DNA of 64,000 bases from Undaria pinnatifida. Lineage: Eukaryota; Sar; Phaeophyceae; Laminariales; Alariaceae. Positions 46,801-54,100 of this stretch are shown piece by piece (the first letter of the stretch is position 1; each line of letters opens with the position of its first letter). The notes under the pieces were generated by a model, which saw only the letters and a program-made list of their open reading frames with translations, searched no databases and was not told where the DNA came from. The position numbers and the translations under genes are program-made. The stretch spans positions 2,713,501 through 2,777,500 of the forward strand of contig JABAKD010000019.1 of the NCBI GenBank assembly GCA_012845835.1, written 5' to 3'.

Positions 46801-47693
46801 GCTAGGTTAGTAGGGGCAGGGAGCACCAATATGCACGGCGATCCATGTGTGGGCGACCTCTCTGCCTCTGCGGGGGGTTAACGCTGACTGCACGTTGAGG
46901 TGATGCACGGCCTTGCACTCTCCGCAATGAGCACTTGAGGTTTACGTTCACACCACTCAACTTGAAACTTCACAACAGCACAGACATTATAGGTGTCTCA
47001 GCGTAATGATGTGATATAAAACTGCTTAACATCACCCTGTTGACCCTGATAGCTACACTGCTGTAGTTGCAAGGGGAGTCGCCGACCTAATATATCCTTA
47101 ATAAGGACACGCAACCCGCAATACGCGCGATCGGAGTATCACACACAGCTTGCAAAGATGAGTTTCGACAAAATATTCGATCTCACAGCTGGAGTGTATT
47201 TTAGTTGTTCATAATAATATACCAGGTACCAGGTACCAGGTACAGCAGCAGTAGTAGTAGTGGAGTCTATGCACTAGTATGTGCCAGCAGTGGTGCGTGC
47301 GCTCTGTACGACTACGATCGTATACGTATCATAACAGAGTCGGGCCGGCATGCGCCGACCGGGAATATGATACCTACAGGTACTGCAGCGGCAACCGGCG
47401 CTACTCCATATACTGCCACTCTAAAATTGCACGGGGGATCCCATCTGTGCCAAGCGATTTCACAGCCGCTCCATGGCGGGCAACCCGCATGACTCAACCG
47501 GCGCTATAGAGGGACCACTACTGGTGCTGTACAGCAGGCGACGCAAGAAGCATCGACCGATATGTACGCCTTGATCGCGATGTTTTTACTGGACAGCTGC
47601 ATGGATCACACTTTGACTTACCACGGCCTCCGGCGCCACCTCTATCTGGAAGGATTCTCCCTTGAGCGTCTTCACTTTGAGAGATCGAGCCAT
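25720..47693 (-). CDS. RAD23: RAD23-type ubiquitin receptor / nucleotide-excision-repair factor (nine exons)
   Basis: Exons: 47693-47622, 40784-40638, 40244-39882, 38209-38086, 36447-36344, 33248-33177, 31708-31614, 28160-28004 and 25830-25720. All phases match and give 414 residues. Order: UBL domain (1 to about 75, MARSLKVKTLKGESFQIEV), Ala/Ser/Pro-rich linker, UBA1 (about 178-220, ERLTAMGFPEDQ), XPC-binding/STI1-like domain (about 257-325, NPLNFMRFHPQFDQ and NPAMLPQVLQQLG), acidic Gly/Gln linker, UBA2 (about 368-410, DQVIEAFIACDKNAEMAANL). This is the complete family architecture at normal length. RAD23 proteins shuttle ubiquitinated clients to the 26S proteasome through the UBL, stabilise XPC/Rad4 in DNA repair, and work with PNGase in ER-associated degradation. 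The gene spans 22 kb because introns are packed with repeats. It diverges from the PDI-like gene across 251 bp. Donor 2 (GTCGGT) and donor 8 (GTGGGA) are weak. Confidence 0.95.
25985..26030 (-). pseudogene. shadow of RAD23 exon 9 acceptor edge
   Basis: Sense reading ACAACTGATTGCCATGGTGC then TGAGGGTTGGGCGGG parallels CAGCTGATGGCTATGGTGCC then GGGGGTCGGGCGGG at the true exon. It has lost the AG acceptor and the reading frame. Confidence 0.7.
26131..26225 (-). mobile_element. poly-C-tailed SINE, 3' part, minus orientation
   Basis: Plus strand shows GTACTCATTGCGTGCATGG, CCATATATTCGCATCC and GGGTTTTACCGACTAG, the reverse complement of the SINE 3' half. The poly-C tail reads as G-rich DNA at 26060-26130. 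Confidence 0.75.
26690..27990. repeat. compound trinucleotide microsatellite region in RAD23 intron 8
   Basis: GCA/GCC runs (26690-26760), then long CAC/ACC/AAC-rich DNA and CAA-rich runs (27680-27800). It encloses one exon 8 shadow. Long frames here (Thr/Pro/His/Asn, or Val/Leu/Cys on the other strand) are compositional. Confidence 0.85.
27590..27680 (-). pseudogene. shadow of RAD23 exon 8, 3' half with donor
   Basis: Reads QQVTVELTEEEDTAVQS then GTTGGATTG, nearly identical to the end of true exon 8 including the donor context. The 5' half (MEQEDDEE) is missing. The frame is still open, so use as an alternative exon cannot be excluded without transcripts. Confidence 0.75.
28004..28160 (-). 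CDS. RAD23: RAD23 exon 8 (acidic linker to UBA2)
   Basis: IEGLIDGMEQEDDEEADAAA to VTVELTEEEDAAVQN. Its first nucleotide completes the Gly codon of exon 7. The donor AAT|GTGGGA is inferred from phase and from the identical junction in the shadow at 27590. Residue 378 would be Asn where many RAD23 proteins have Arg. Confidence 0.88.
28405..28646. mobile_element. hAT-like MITE, copy 1, G-rich interior
   Basis: Inverted ends CAGGGCTTTTCACGGGTCGG / ACCCGCGAAAAGCCCTG. The interior is GGGTC tandem repeat with five GGG runs (about 28437-28468) and two GGGTTAGGGTTA pieces. CAGGG termini are typical of hAT elements. The flanks GTTAATAC/CTGAATAT match at 5 of 8 bases, a possible eroded target duplication. 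Confidence 0.65.
28685..28775 (-). pseudogene. shadow of RAD23 exon 8, 5' half
   Basis: Sense strand shows CTTCAGG, GGTTGATGAACGGTATGGAG, CAGGAAGACGAGGAAGGCAG and ACGCGGCTGCTGC, matching the start of exon 8 but with indels that break the frame. Confidence 0.75.
29158..29240 (+). pseudogene. inverted shadow of RAD23 exon 8, 5' half
   Basis: The plus strand reads CCAGGATGGAAAGGTTGATG then AACGGCATGGAGGAGGAGAA, homologous to the exon 8 acceptor edge but opposite in orientation to the gene. Confidence 0.7.
29955..30470. repeat. about 48-bp tandem repeat (CATATGTTTGTGGCATTCGT)
   Basis: About eleven units of CACCATATGTTTGTGGCATT then CGTCGGTTTCAATACTATTA, modestly diverged, in RAD23 intron 7. Frames through it are repetitive and show no domain. 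Confidence 0.85.
30646..30901. mobile_element. MITE family 3 (CATCGG-CAGATC ends), shortest copy
   Basis: Ends CATCGGACAGA and GATCTGTCCGATATG. The interior shares CAGATCCCTGGCCTA, ATCATGTTGCC, GAGAGC.GT.TGATCGGCA and ACAGATNTAGGATCTAT with 60568-61417. Confidence 0.65.
31246..31424 (+). mobile_element. poly-C-tailed SINE 3' copy
   Basis: GGATGCAGCTCACCCTTAAT, CTTGGTGCACGCCATG, GGTGAAAACCCGACGAGC and TGAAGTGAGTACCCCCCCC. A 12-bp insertion (AATAGTACCACT) interrupts the GAGGGTCTATGGCC block. The tail continues as C-rich DNA to the RAD23 exon 7 donor. Confidence 0.8.
31614..31708 (-). CDS. RAD23: RAD23 exon 7 (XPC-binding C-terminal helix)
   Basis: ELMERINENQGDFLRLMNEP then PDVEGQAMMDM plus 2 nt. 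Acceptor GGCAG, donor GTGAGA. It is preceded on the sense strand by about 320 nt of CTTATCC-type pyrimidine repeat. Confidence 0.93.
31720..32035. repeat. AAGGACAAGGATAAGG purine repeat upstream of RAD23 exon 7
   Basis: Degenerate 6/12-bp repeat. On the RAD23 sense strand it is a 320-nt CTTATCCTTGTCC pyrimidine-rich tract ending about 12 nt before the exon 7 acceptor. Confidence 0.75.
32365..32618. mobile_element. hAT-like MITE, copy 2, diverged
   Basis: TTTTTTTCACGGGTCATG at the left and GACCCATGGAAAGCTCTG at the right, with an interior of GTCGGGTCGGGTCA and GGGTCGGATCA. Same family as 28405 and 38721, but the CAGGG end is lost at the left. Confidence 0.55.
33000..33110. mobile_element. short dispersed element (GGAATTAGTATAGGGAGGGG family), inverted copy
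   Basis: ACCTCCCTATACTAATTCCA then ACGGGTTTCCAATTATAAAG. The same 80-90 bp block occurs at 54500-54575, 62465-62680 (two copies) and 63170-63270 (inverted). Confidence 0.6.
33177..33248 (-). CDS. RAD23: RAD23 exon 6 (XPC-binding helices)
   Basis: 24 codons, LRGLVRDNPAMLPQVLQQLG then AQSP. Acceptor CTGCAG, donor GTGAGA, phase 0 at both ends. Confidence 0.93.
33255..33480. repeat. GGTATATCCATCCGGC degenerate repeat
   Basis: About ten units of 18-25 bp (CGGTATACCCATCCGGCGG, GGTATATCCATCAGTC, GGTGTATCAATCCGC). It begins just upstream of the RAD23 exon 6 acceptor. Confidence 0.7.
33942..35255. mobile_element. pogo/Tigger-type TIR element, 1.3 kb, TA-flanked
   Basis: Inverted ends of about 24 bp with one mismatch, CAGTCGACCCCGC then TTTAAAGACGC, against CAGTCGTCCCCGC then TTTAAAGACGC on the other strand. 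Both are flanked by TA, as in Tc1/mariner-pogo insertions. Subterminal GTCTTTAAC blocks repeat the end motif. It carries one intact 176-codon zinc-finger ORF and no transposase that I can see, so it is non-autonomous. Confidence 0.8.
34618..35148 (-). CDS. zinc-finger ORF inside pogo-type element
   Basis: 176 codons from ATG to TGA or TAG within the TIRs. After a Ser-rich N-terminal part it shows CGEPTCTTKS, ECPCGRPMHAYCGRG and ECTDCQKR, a Cys/His cluster of treble-clef or PHD-like spacing, then a charged helical tail (EAEVRSRLEEVRSYL). No DDE catalytic domain is present. It may be the C-terminal zinc-binding part of a lost transposase, or a captured gene fragment. The 20.5-kb fragment has a similar MH-x2-C core. 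Confidence 0.55.
   Translation of the reverse strand: MSFFLQFHSTAPPKFISRSCSDSGLLLSTLLPVGMERFLPSTGGSSAAGLRPCGEPTCTTKSMLVSSIHECPCGRPMHAYCGRGIGDEGYGQQRECTDCQKRTDSCVTTSLSEAEVRSRLEEVRSYLYAKGGNGEYSESLFLLSRTVHSFTHETQVKRRAKGRGEVQSTLRDAWKS
35312..35612. repeat. tandem duplication, about 154-bp unit, two copies
   Basis: GTTGGTTGGTCTTCGGTTA, GACATTCGGTGGCTTCAA, GAGAGTTTGGAAATCGCAAA and CCTGTCGGGCA occur in order twice. From 35612 to 36300 only CATGGGCC-rich DNA (about 35800-36010) is notable. Confidence 0.85.
36344..36447 (-). CDS. RAD23: RAD23 exon 5 (start of XPC-binding domain)
   Basis: Acidic DGDEEGEED, then NPLNFMRFHPQFDQ. Acceptor GGGCAG leaves 2 nt that complete the Gly codon begun by exon 4. 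Donor is GTGTGT. Confidence 0.88.
36488..36650 (+). mobile_element. LINE 3'-end fragment
   Basis: GTAGGAACGGTGCTCCGTC, TCGAAAGGGACGCGAGGTCA and AACAAACGAGTACCTCCC match the 3' ends of the copies at 37.3 and 49.1 kb. It lies antisense just upstream of RAD23 exon 5. Confidence 0.75.
36720..37322 (+). mobile_element. third poly-C-tailed repeat family, three copies
   Basis: AAAGGTCAGNCANC then GACGTTANCTGGCAGGGGA and TAATGCC/C-run occurs near 36720-36795, 37040-37105 and 37235-37322. The last copy carries a 14-nt poly-C. A diverged SINE copy (CACCCTTCACGTGACTCG, GGTGAAAACCAGACGTGC) occupies about 36786-36955. Confidence 0.65.
37105..37170 (-). pseudogene. shadow of RAD23 exon 4 donor edge
   Basis: Plus strand CCCCTCTCACCGCGTGCGTC then GGATGCAGCCCCTCCCGCC matches CCCCTCTCACCGCGTGAGTC then GGACGCCGCCCCCGCTGCC at the true exon end, about 0.95 kb away. 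The splice-donor context is retained. Confidence 0.75.
37322..38078 (+). mobile_element. 5'-truncated LINE (ORF2 C-terminal region), poly-C tail
   Basis: An open frame of about 146 codons (37434-37874) reads GDQEEIVSIEKLGGYKAEV, MYLHGPMDYAKKLKLRF and MCPCGTAIESRTHI, a CxC-H-C zinc knuckle like that after the LINE reverse transcriptase. It ends GGCAAGCAACAAATGAGTAC plus 13 C, a few bases from the donor of RAD23 exon 4. Orientation is antisense to the host gene. Confidence 0.85.
38086..38209 (-). CDS. RAD23: RAD23 exon 4 (second half of UBA1)
   Basis: ARAALRAAFNDVSRAASYLM then EGIPEG and an Ala/Gly stretch. It ends in phase 1 at GCG|GTGAGA. The donor lies a few bases from the poly-C tail of a LINE copy. 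Confidence 0.92.
38605..38645. repeat. poly-G tract
   Basis: CCCGGGGGGGGGTGGGG continuing to a G run of about 20 nt. This is a candidate for assembly or read error as well as for G-quadruplex formation. Confidence 0.9.
38680..39260. repeat. about 120-bp tandem repeat interrupted by a MITE
   Basis: CGTGCGGTGGCCCAAA, ACCTGGTATCGGTTTCACAT and TAACGTGCGGTGCC recur about every 120-140 bp once the 192-bp MITE at 38721-38912 is removed. Confidence 0.65.
38721..38912. mobile_element. hAT-like MITE, copy 3
   Basis: Ends CAGGGCTGTTGACGGGTC and GATCCGTGAAACGCCCTG. The interior has GGGTC-type repeats as in the copies at 28405 and 32365. Confidence 0.65.
39355..39595. repeat. CCCAACC / CCAAGCCAAG repeat
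   Basis: Degenerate pentamer/decamer tract with no coding signal, lying 290 bp beyond the donor of RAD23 exon 3. Confidence 0.8.
39882..40244 (-). CDS. RAD23: RAD23 exon 3 (low-complexity linker and first half of UBA1)
   Basis: 121 codons. The first 85 or so are an Ala/Ser/Pro/Thr linker from GCN, TCA and CCA repeats, with no stop in frame. The exon then reads EEELVIDPASVERLTAMGF and PEDQ to the donor GTGGGG. Confidence 0.9.
40381..40450 (-). pseudogene. shadow of RAD23 exon 3 acceptor edge
   Basis: Plus strand GGACTTGCGCGTCGCTTCG then CCTGTAGAGGGAGGAGAGAT matches GGAGTTGCACGTCGTTTGG then CCTGTAGAGGGCGGACAGAT at the true acceptor, including the CTACAG and 40 bp of intron. Confidence 0.8.
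40638..40784 (-). CDS. RAD23: RAD23 exon 2 (rest of UBL)
   Basis: 49 codons, MNDVKAKIAEQRGVDPASQ to FLVLMVK. The CAG acceptor is phase 0. The donor is placed at AAG|GTCGGT, which is non-consensus at +3 but keeps phase with exon 3. Confidence 0.92.
42219..42440 (+). mobile_element. MITE family 1, right end missing
   Basis: GACGCGTGCTACGATAGAGG then TGCACCACTTTTC, CCTCGATTTGGGAGCT and ACGAGAATCATGAAT, without the right inverted repeat. Confidence 0.65.
42600..42710 (+). mobile_element. SINE family 2, 3' fragment
   Basis: CGCGCGATCGGAGTATCACG, GAAGACGAGTACCGACCCTC and TCACAGCTGAGGTATTT match the 3' ends of the copies at 47027 and 60180. A further fragment is at 51310-51400. Confidence 0.6.
43655..44115. 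mobile_element. MITE family 2 (GTGGTCCCTCTATAG) composite cluster
   Basis: Several partial units with TAGCGCCGGTTGAGT, TGATCGCTTGGCA/CAGGTGAGA, GTATGCGG.GAAGCGCCGGTT and GTAGTGGTC, as at 63.6-64 kb. It lies in RAD23 intron 1. Confidence 0.6.
44308..44405. repeat. (GGT)n microsatellite
   Basis: About 23 pure GGT units followed by GGC/GGT. Poly-Gly and poly-His frames here are trivial. Confidence 0.97.
44571..44700 (+). mobile_element. tRNA-derived SINE with A and B boxes
   Basis: CGGTCGCCCCGGTGGTCAAA then TGG (A box TGGTCAAATGG) and GAGTTCGACTC (B box), ending in an A-run at about 44678-44690. It shares its head with 8905-8990. It is not a clean tRNA gene because no acceptor stem closes. Confidence 0.55.
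46582..46790. mobile_element. MITE family 2, complete copy
   Basis: Ends GTAGTGGTCCCTCTATAGT and ACTATAGAGGGGCCACTGC, with interior CGCTTGGCATAGCTGGGAAC and GTATGCAGAGCAGTGCCG. Confidence 0.7.
47027..47205 (+). mobile_element. SINE family 2, copy 1
   Basis: AACATCACCCTGTTGACCC, TCGCCGACCTA, GCGCGATCGGAGTATCACAC and ATCTCACAGCTGGAGTGTAT align in order with 60180-60360. Confidence 0.7.
47370..47525. mobile_element. MITE family 2, right-end copy
   Basis: GGCAACCGGCGCTACTCCAT, TGTGCCAAGCGATTTCAC and GGCGCTATAGAGGGACCACT. The terminal repeat ends about 100 bp beyond the RAD23 exon 1 donor (into intron 1). Confidence 0.6.
47622..47693 (-). CDS. RAD23: RAD23 exon 1 (UBL beta-hairpin)
   Basis: 24 codons, MARSLKVKTLKGESFQIEV to PEAV, then a consensus GTAAGT donor. 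The ATG is the start because the UBL beta-1 strand begins four residues in. Confidence 0.93.
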
Positions 47694-47944
47694 GGTTGCC
47701 CTCCGGTTGCGCGTATTTCAGGCCCACCTTTACTCTGCTGTGCACTCCCGCTATTCCTCGCGGCGCTTCTCGTGCTTCTTGCTGCGGGGACATTCCTCCA
47801 AAAAATCCAACACAGTAAACCCTTCGCAACAATGGAAACCCCAGTTTTCTCGATCTGATCAAAACACGCCACACCGCACACACCCCGGCAGCGTCTGCCA
47901 AGTAGGCGAACACTCAATCAGGTTGGGAATACCACTGAGAACAC
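47694..47944. promoter_or_regulatory. 251-bp shared intergenic promoter, RAD23 / PDI-like gene
   Basis: The whole space between the two divergent start codons, including both 5' leaders. I see no TATA box and no repeat insertion, which contrasts with the surrounding introns. Bidirectional activity is inferred from geometry alone. Confidence 0.6.
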
Positions 47945-48108
47945 ATGACGCGCCTCGGAGCGGTGCTGGCGGGAAGCCTTGCCTTGCTGGCCGGGCCTCC
48001 TCATATGGCAATATATGGCGCTAGAGCGGAATCGGATACCTCGGGTTCGACGGCTTTGTTCGACAGCGACGGGCCGGTTGCGACGTTGACGCGCTCTACT
48101 TTCATCAG
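47945..48108 (+). CDS. PDI-like exon 1 (signal peptide)
   Basis: 54 codons plus 2 nt. MTRLGAVLAGSLALLAGPP, then mature start ESDTSGSTALFDSDGPV and TLTRSTFI, the strand and helix that precede a thioredoxin domain. Donor GTAAGC. Confidence 0.85.
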
Positions 48109-51100
48109 GTAAGCACGGCATGGCGAGCTCGACGATGAGGCATGCGTGCGATGACACGATATGCTTAATCGCGGATAGCCTGCTCTCTGGGTTGGTTTGC
48201 GAAGGTCGGCCAGGGTCACGCTGATTCTGTCTCCCGGTAGACTGCTGCAGAAGGACACAGATCGTTTTGCGGCGGAATGATGATGTTGGACTTCTGTGCG
48301 CGCCTAAAACCACCGCACCATACAACACAACACAGCATAGCAATGATAGAGGGCATGCGAATTCTTCAAGAGCATCCTGCTGGGGCTCGGACGTGCTAGT
48401 TTCTATCGAGAGGCCTGCTTAGAAAGATAGTCGGTGGTGTGCTTGCTTTGCTACGTGCAGCTCGTCTGCCCTAGCTCTTGCGCACTTTCCGCTCGATCCG
48501 CTTGCGATATCCTGAGTTCCTGCCAGAAAGAGCAGCCCTGAAAAATATGCGGCGAGATAGCGATAGGTTTTGTTGGTCCAATCAAATAAGTCCGTGTGTC
48601 ATACACAGCCAATAGGTAGTGTCACAAACCACAGTCCGATGTAGAAAAGTATTTACGTAGAGTTTCGATGACTTGATTAGCATGAGCTACTATTAATAAG
48701 CTACACGCTGTGGTATTTTTACCATGTGCTGCTTGTATGTACGTATGTACCCGTTCTAGTCGAAGCGTTGTCGCTGCTTGGTGCATTCACCGCATGGCCG
48801 CTTCCTTGGTGGTTTGGTTGTCGAAATGATGGATGTTTTACTACTACTGCTGTACATTTAACACTCCCCGCCCCCACCCCCACCCCACCCGACGCCGCCC
48901 CACTCAATCCCATCCCACCCCATCCCATCCCATCCCATCCCATCCCATCCCATCCCATCCCATCCCATCACATCACATCCCATCCCATCCCATCCCATCC
49001 CACCACACTACATCACATCCCATCGCTATGTACACTTGTAATATCACCCAATCTATTCAAGGTACGTATGTACTTATGGCATGTTAGTCGGAGCAGCAAA
49101 ACAAGGATTCACGATGGGGAAGATACGGTGTCGGGGTTGATGTTTGCGGACGATTTCGTGGGGATATGAGAAACACCCGAAGGATTGCAGGAACAGATAC
49201 AGAAAGCGCTAGAGTACACTAGGAAATGGAGAGTGAAATCGAACGTGACAAAATGCGCAGTAGTTGTATGTATTTAACGAAGATAAGGTGAATCCGGTAA
49301 ATTTCAAATGGAAGGGGGGAGAAGATGAACTACCAATCGTAGACCAACATATGTACCTTGGCGTAGAGATCTCAAAGGGCTGCGCTTGGGATGGGCACAT
49401 AGCGAAAATAATGGGAAAGGGTAAATCACAAGTGGGCAAGATTGATGCGATCCTAACAGAAACGCACCTTGACAATAGGATAAAAATATGTATTCTGATG
49501 AATGTGATTGTATATACCAAAATTAGAGAATGCAGGAGAAGTATGGGAAGGGAACGCGAAGTTCGTAAAACAACTGGAAACAGCAGTGCAGATGACAGCA
49601 GCTTAAAAAATACTAGGATGCTCAAGTACGACGAGTATTACAGTATTTAGAGCAGAGCTAGGAATGTACCCACTTGAAACAAATAGAGACGTGAGGAAGT
49701 GGAAATGACAATAGAAAGTAAACAATATGCCAGAAAAGAAAGTTGCCAGCCATAGTTGCAAGCCATAGTTGATCGGGCTGTATGGGAGAAAATAACAAAA
49801 GATGGAGGTGGAACAAGATGGGATAACGTAGTCGAGAAAATATGGAAGGGTTTAGGGGGAGACCAAGAAGAGGTACTGCTGTCTACAGAGAAGTTAGGCG
49901 GGTACAAGACAGAAGTAAAACAAATAATAGAAGAAAGGGAAAGGCAAGCGCTAAGGAATAAGGTGAAAGAGCAGAAGCACTTAAGAGATATACGGGGGGT
50001 TGAGGGAAGATATTGGAATGAAAACGTATCTGCACGGCTCAATGGACTACGCGAAAAAGCTGAAACTGCGATTTCGTGTAGGGGATGTGGACCTACCAGA
50101 AAGAGGAAAGAGATATACCAGTAGTCGGGAGGGGGAGGACGTGGATACAAATATGTGCCCGTGTTGCACAACAATAGATAGTAGGACTCACGGATAATGT
50201 GAAGTATACAAGGAAGAACGGGATGCGTTAGAGGAGGGGGTGAGGAAATTAGACGTAGGTGACATGGAAGAGTTTGGCAGACCAGAGAGTAGCAAGAAAA
50301 CGATCGCTATCCTAGGAGATAGATGGCGGCCGCAGGCGACGAAACAGGACGGGGATAGGATAAGCAAACATTTTCTATGTAGTATATGGAAGAAGCGTAA
50401 TGAGCGTCCAAATATTGGGGGTGTCTCTATTAGGAGTAGGAACGGTGCTCCGTCTCGAAAGGGATGCGTGGTCAATGGTCAAATGACTAAGGCAAGCAAC
50501 AAATGAGTACGCCCCCCCCCCCCCCCATCCCCCCTGCCCCCCCGCCCCCCCTGCCACCCCCGACCCCCCGCATGCCCCTCCCGACCCCACCCCACTCCAT
50601 CCCCCCCCCACCCGCCCCGCCTCTCAAAAAGCTCGGTGTTAGAATCGGACAGTCCGGCGATGGTCGTTCTCTACCACGGGTCAGACTGCCCCCAGTGCGA
50701 GGAGATGTCGGACATCGTCGAATCGGCGTCGGGCAAGCTAACCTCGTGGGGGGTGTCGGTTGGAGCGGTGGACTTGTCAAAAGAGCCGAAGTTGGCGAAG
50801 GAGCTCGGCATGCGAAAGTCTGCTCCCATGATTTTGAAGGTAAATTGAGGTATTCATTCGACAAGTCCACCCCAAATGAGGGATGTTTTTTGCCACAAAG
50901 CTGCCCCCATGGTTTTCAAAGTATATGAGGGCGTGTTTCTACCCCGGTAGTGTTCTAAGTTAATGAGACGTTTTGCGTCTGCGGGTTTGCTCCCATAGTT
51001 TCCAGGGTAGATTAGGCGTGTTTTTTAGACAAGTCTGCCCCCATAGTTTTCAAGGTACAGGAGGGATGTGTTGTTTACTAATTATATTGAGGGTCAATCT

Positions 51101-54100
51101 GATTTTATTGCGTGTGCTATACACCCACAACAACAGTGGTAGTCGGGACGATTTACAAGTATAATAAAGCTTGAGCTCACCACACTTGCTTCCTCATATT
51201 TTCGTTCACATCGTGTGTCAGTTTGACTCTTGCGTTGTATTCGCAAAACCATTTTACTACAATTGGCTGTTGATGTTCACCCTGACAAGGTCCGTAGGAC
51301 AAATGAGCGGCAGGTGTATCACGCAGCTTGCAAAGATGAGTACCGACCCTAACTATAATATATCAAACTCACAACTGACGCGTTTAGAACTTTTTTTTCA
51401 AGATTATATTGACGGTCTGCCTGCGTGGTGTTCAATCTAATGAAGGGATTTTTGTATGCATTTTTGCATGGTTTTCAAGGTGAATCGGGGATGTTTTTTT
51501 TTTGTGCGAGTCTACCCCAAAATATTTTTCTAGATAGGCAGATATGTTTTTCGTGTGAGCCTGCCACCATGGTTTTCAAGTATTTTCCCTGGGTTTTCAT
51601 GGCGATTACGTGGTGTTGTTTTCCACGAGTCTTCCGGCATGGTGTGTGTTGTTTTACATTGATACCTTAGTACAGCGGCAGTCGTTAGTAGCCATTAGGT
51701 CGCTGCTCAGTGACACAATCGTGTGGTGCAATACGATACACTACCAGGTATACGTCAACAGGCGCGTGCTGTCTTCGCATGAAACGGTTCTTTCTACGCA
51801 ACGACAGCACTAGCACACTCAGTGTCCTTCCTGATTGTTTATCCTGTCATAGGGAGACATGTATGATCTATCTATTGTCACAGACGGATGATGTTCGAGA
51901 CGACGGGAGATGGTTCACCTGCAAGCCTGCTCCCATGGCGTCCAACGATGTCCTTATAATTGCTAGGTATCGTAATGGACACGTTCACCGATCAAACAGT
52001 ATTTTCCCGACCGCCGCCTGCCGCTGCCCCCCCCTGCTGCATATGATACTTTTATGCTCTAATCATCGCCAAATATTGGTCACTGCTCTTAAAGGCGCGC
52101 AGTTATGCCAATGCTTTTAAAATCGCCCAGTTATGCCATTTTTTATGTTTGCTCATCCCTTCAATTATCTTTCGCGCTTTTCTTTCCTCTTCTACCTCCC
52201 TAGACGTACTTTAGATCCGGGGTCACTGAGCAGGCTCTTTTTCCCCCTCCCCACTACGGTTCGCGCCTTGATTTTTATCGCGGGAAAACTCCAGCTATTT
52301 CTTCCCTCGACGACTCGCATCGAATTGCGCAATGCTAACACGATGGATGTAAACCTGTCAACTGATTCACCCCTTCCCGCGCCTGCTGCTTCCGCCGCCC
52401 CTGCTTTGCAGGTGTACCACTCGGCGAGCACCCCCAACCCTTACGGTGGACTTCCCGTCCGATCGGAGGCCTACCTCCAAGCTTTTGAGGTTAGAGACAA
52501 GACACGCAAGAGTAGTTGCTAAGTGCTAGCCCCTTCACAGTTGCGCCCGCGTTTAACCCCCTTTTCCTACCGTAAAAGTATGCCATAGGCTAAGGTCAAG
52601 CAGGGTATCGGCAAAAAAGTGAGTGTAGGTGGTAACGCGTCAAGGACAAACCCCTCGGAAGGAGATTGTGCCAGCCTTGAACGTCAGAGAGCAGATGGAA
52701 TGTTGACGCCATCCAACACTGCATGCCTGGTACTCGTACACGTTTTAAGGACGAACCCCTTGAAATTCAAGGTGGATCACTTTGACAGTAGCCCCCCCCC
52801 CCCCCCCCCCCCCCCCCTTGTATACGTATCCGTCTCGAAAAGGGTGCGTGGTCAATGTTAAAGTAACTAAGGCAAGCAACAAATGAGTTTCCCCCCCCCC
52901 CACTTGTATACGTCTGGTTCATAGTATCCCCATTGCTGTCTCTGGACGTGGCCAAACCAGAAGGCCAATAAGTAAGTTCGCGTCTGCCGTCCGATATGCC
53001 AGTGTGCACGAACAAGGTGCGGAGGTCCGCCAAAACAAGTAGTTCCTAGTGCGAGGATGCGGCTCACCCTTCATGCGACTCGCCAAACACCTCACAGCGT
53101 TTGACGCTTGGTGCGCGCGATGTATGCCTGGTCTGTGAAAACCCGACGTGTTCCGTCCCAGCATTGCGTGGATGCGAGGGTTAGTGATTTCAAGACTAGG
53201 GCTATGCATGAAATGAGTATACCCCCCCTGTATACGTCGCCATGGCCGACTGCGCTGGAATATGAGCGATCACCGCTACCCGGCGAAACGCCATGGCCGA
53301 CCGTTCTATTTTGGCGCACGATATTTGCTGGCCATGCTACCCCGTTCCCCTCCATCCCCTGTTCCCTCCCGTTCCACCCCCTACCCTCTACCCCAACATT
53401 CGTTGTACTCCTTACCGCCGCGTTACTGCCATTCCCTATCTCCCCTGCCCTCGTGTCCCACGTCCCGTATTTCCATCCCATCCCCTATCCCCCCATCTCG
53501 TCCTCTACCCCCTCCCATATCATCCCTTATCCCCTCCCATCATCCGTTCATTCGCAATCCTCCCCCATCCCTTATTATCTTCCATATTTGCCCTATCTCC
53601 TTCCACCCCTCCTGTTTTCCTCTCCCATCCCCTATCCCCTCCCTCTCCCATCTCACCCCCTATCCCCTCCCATCCCCTATACCCTTCCTTCCCAACCCCC
53701 GTCCCCTACCCCCTCCTATTCCCCATCCCTTCCCATCTCATCCCCTATCGCCTGCATTCCCCTAGTATTCGCCCCCTATCCCCTATCCCTTCGCCTCCCG
53801 TCCCATCCCCTATCCCCTCCTATCCACTACCCCTTCCTATCCCCTATCCCCTCCCACCCCATCCCATACCCCCGCTTCCATGCCATTCTCAATCCCCTTT
53901 TCCCTCCCGCTTCCATCTCCTATGCCTTACCATCCCATCTCGTCTCCTATCCCCTCCCATCCCCTATCACATTCCTTACCCTAACCCCCCCCATATAGTC
54001 CTCCATTTCGTCGCATCCCCTACCCCCTCATGTCTAATCCTCTCCCTCCCCCCCCCCTCCCATCCTCTATCCCCGGTAAAGGATGTGCGTGCTCTGCAAA

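Noticed and set aside
49088-50515. Functional reverse-transcriptase gene
   Set aside because: A stop directly after the FADD box plus further frameshifts, and the 5' end is missing. It is a dead LINE fragment.
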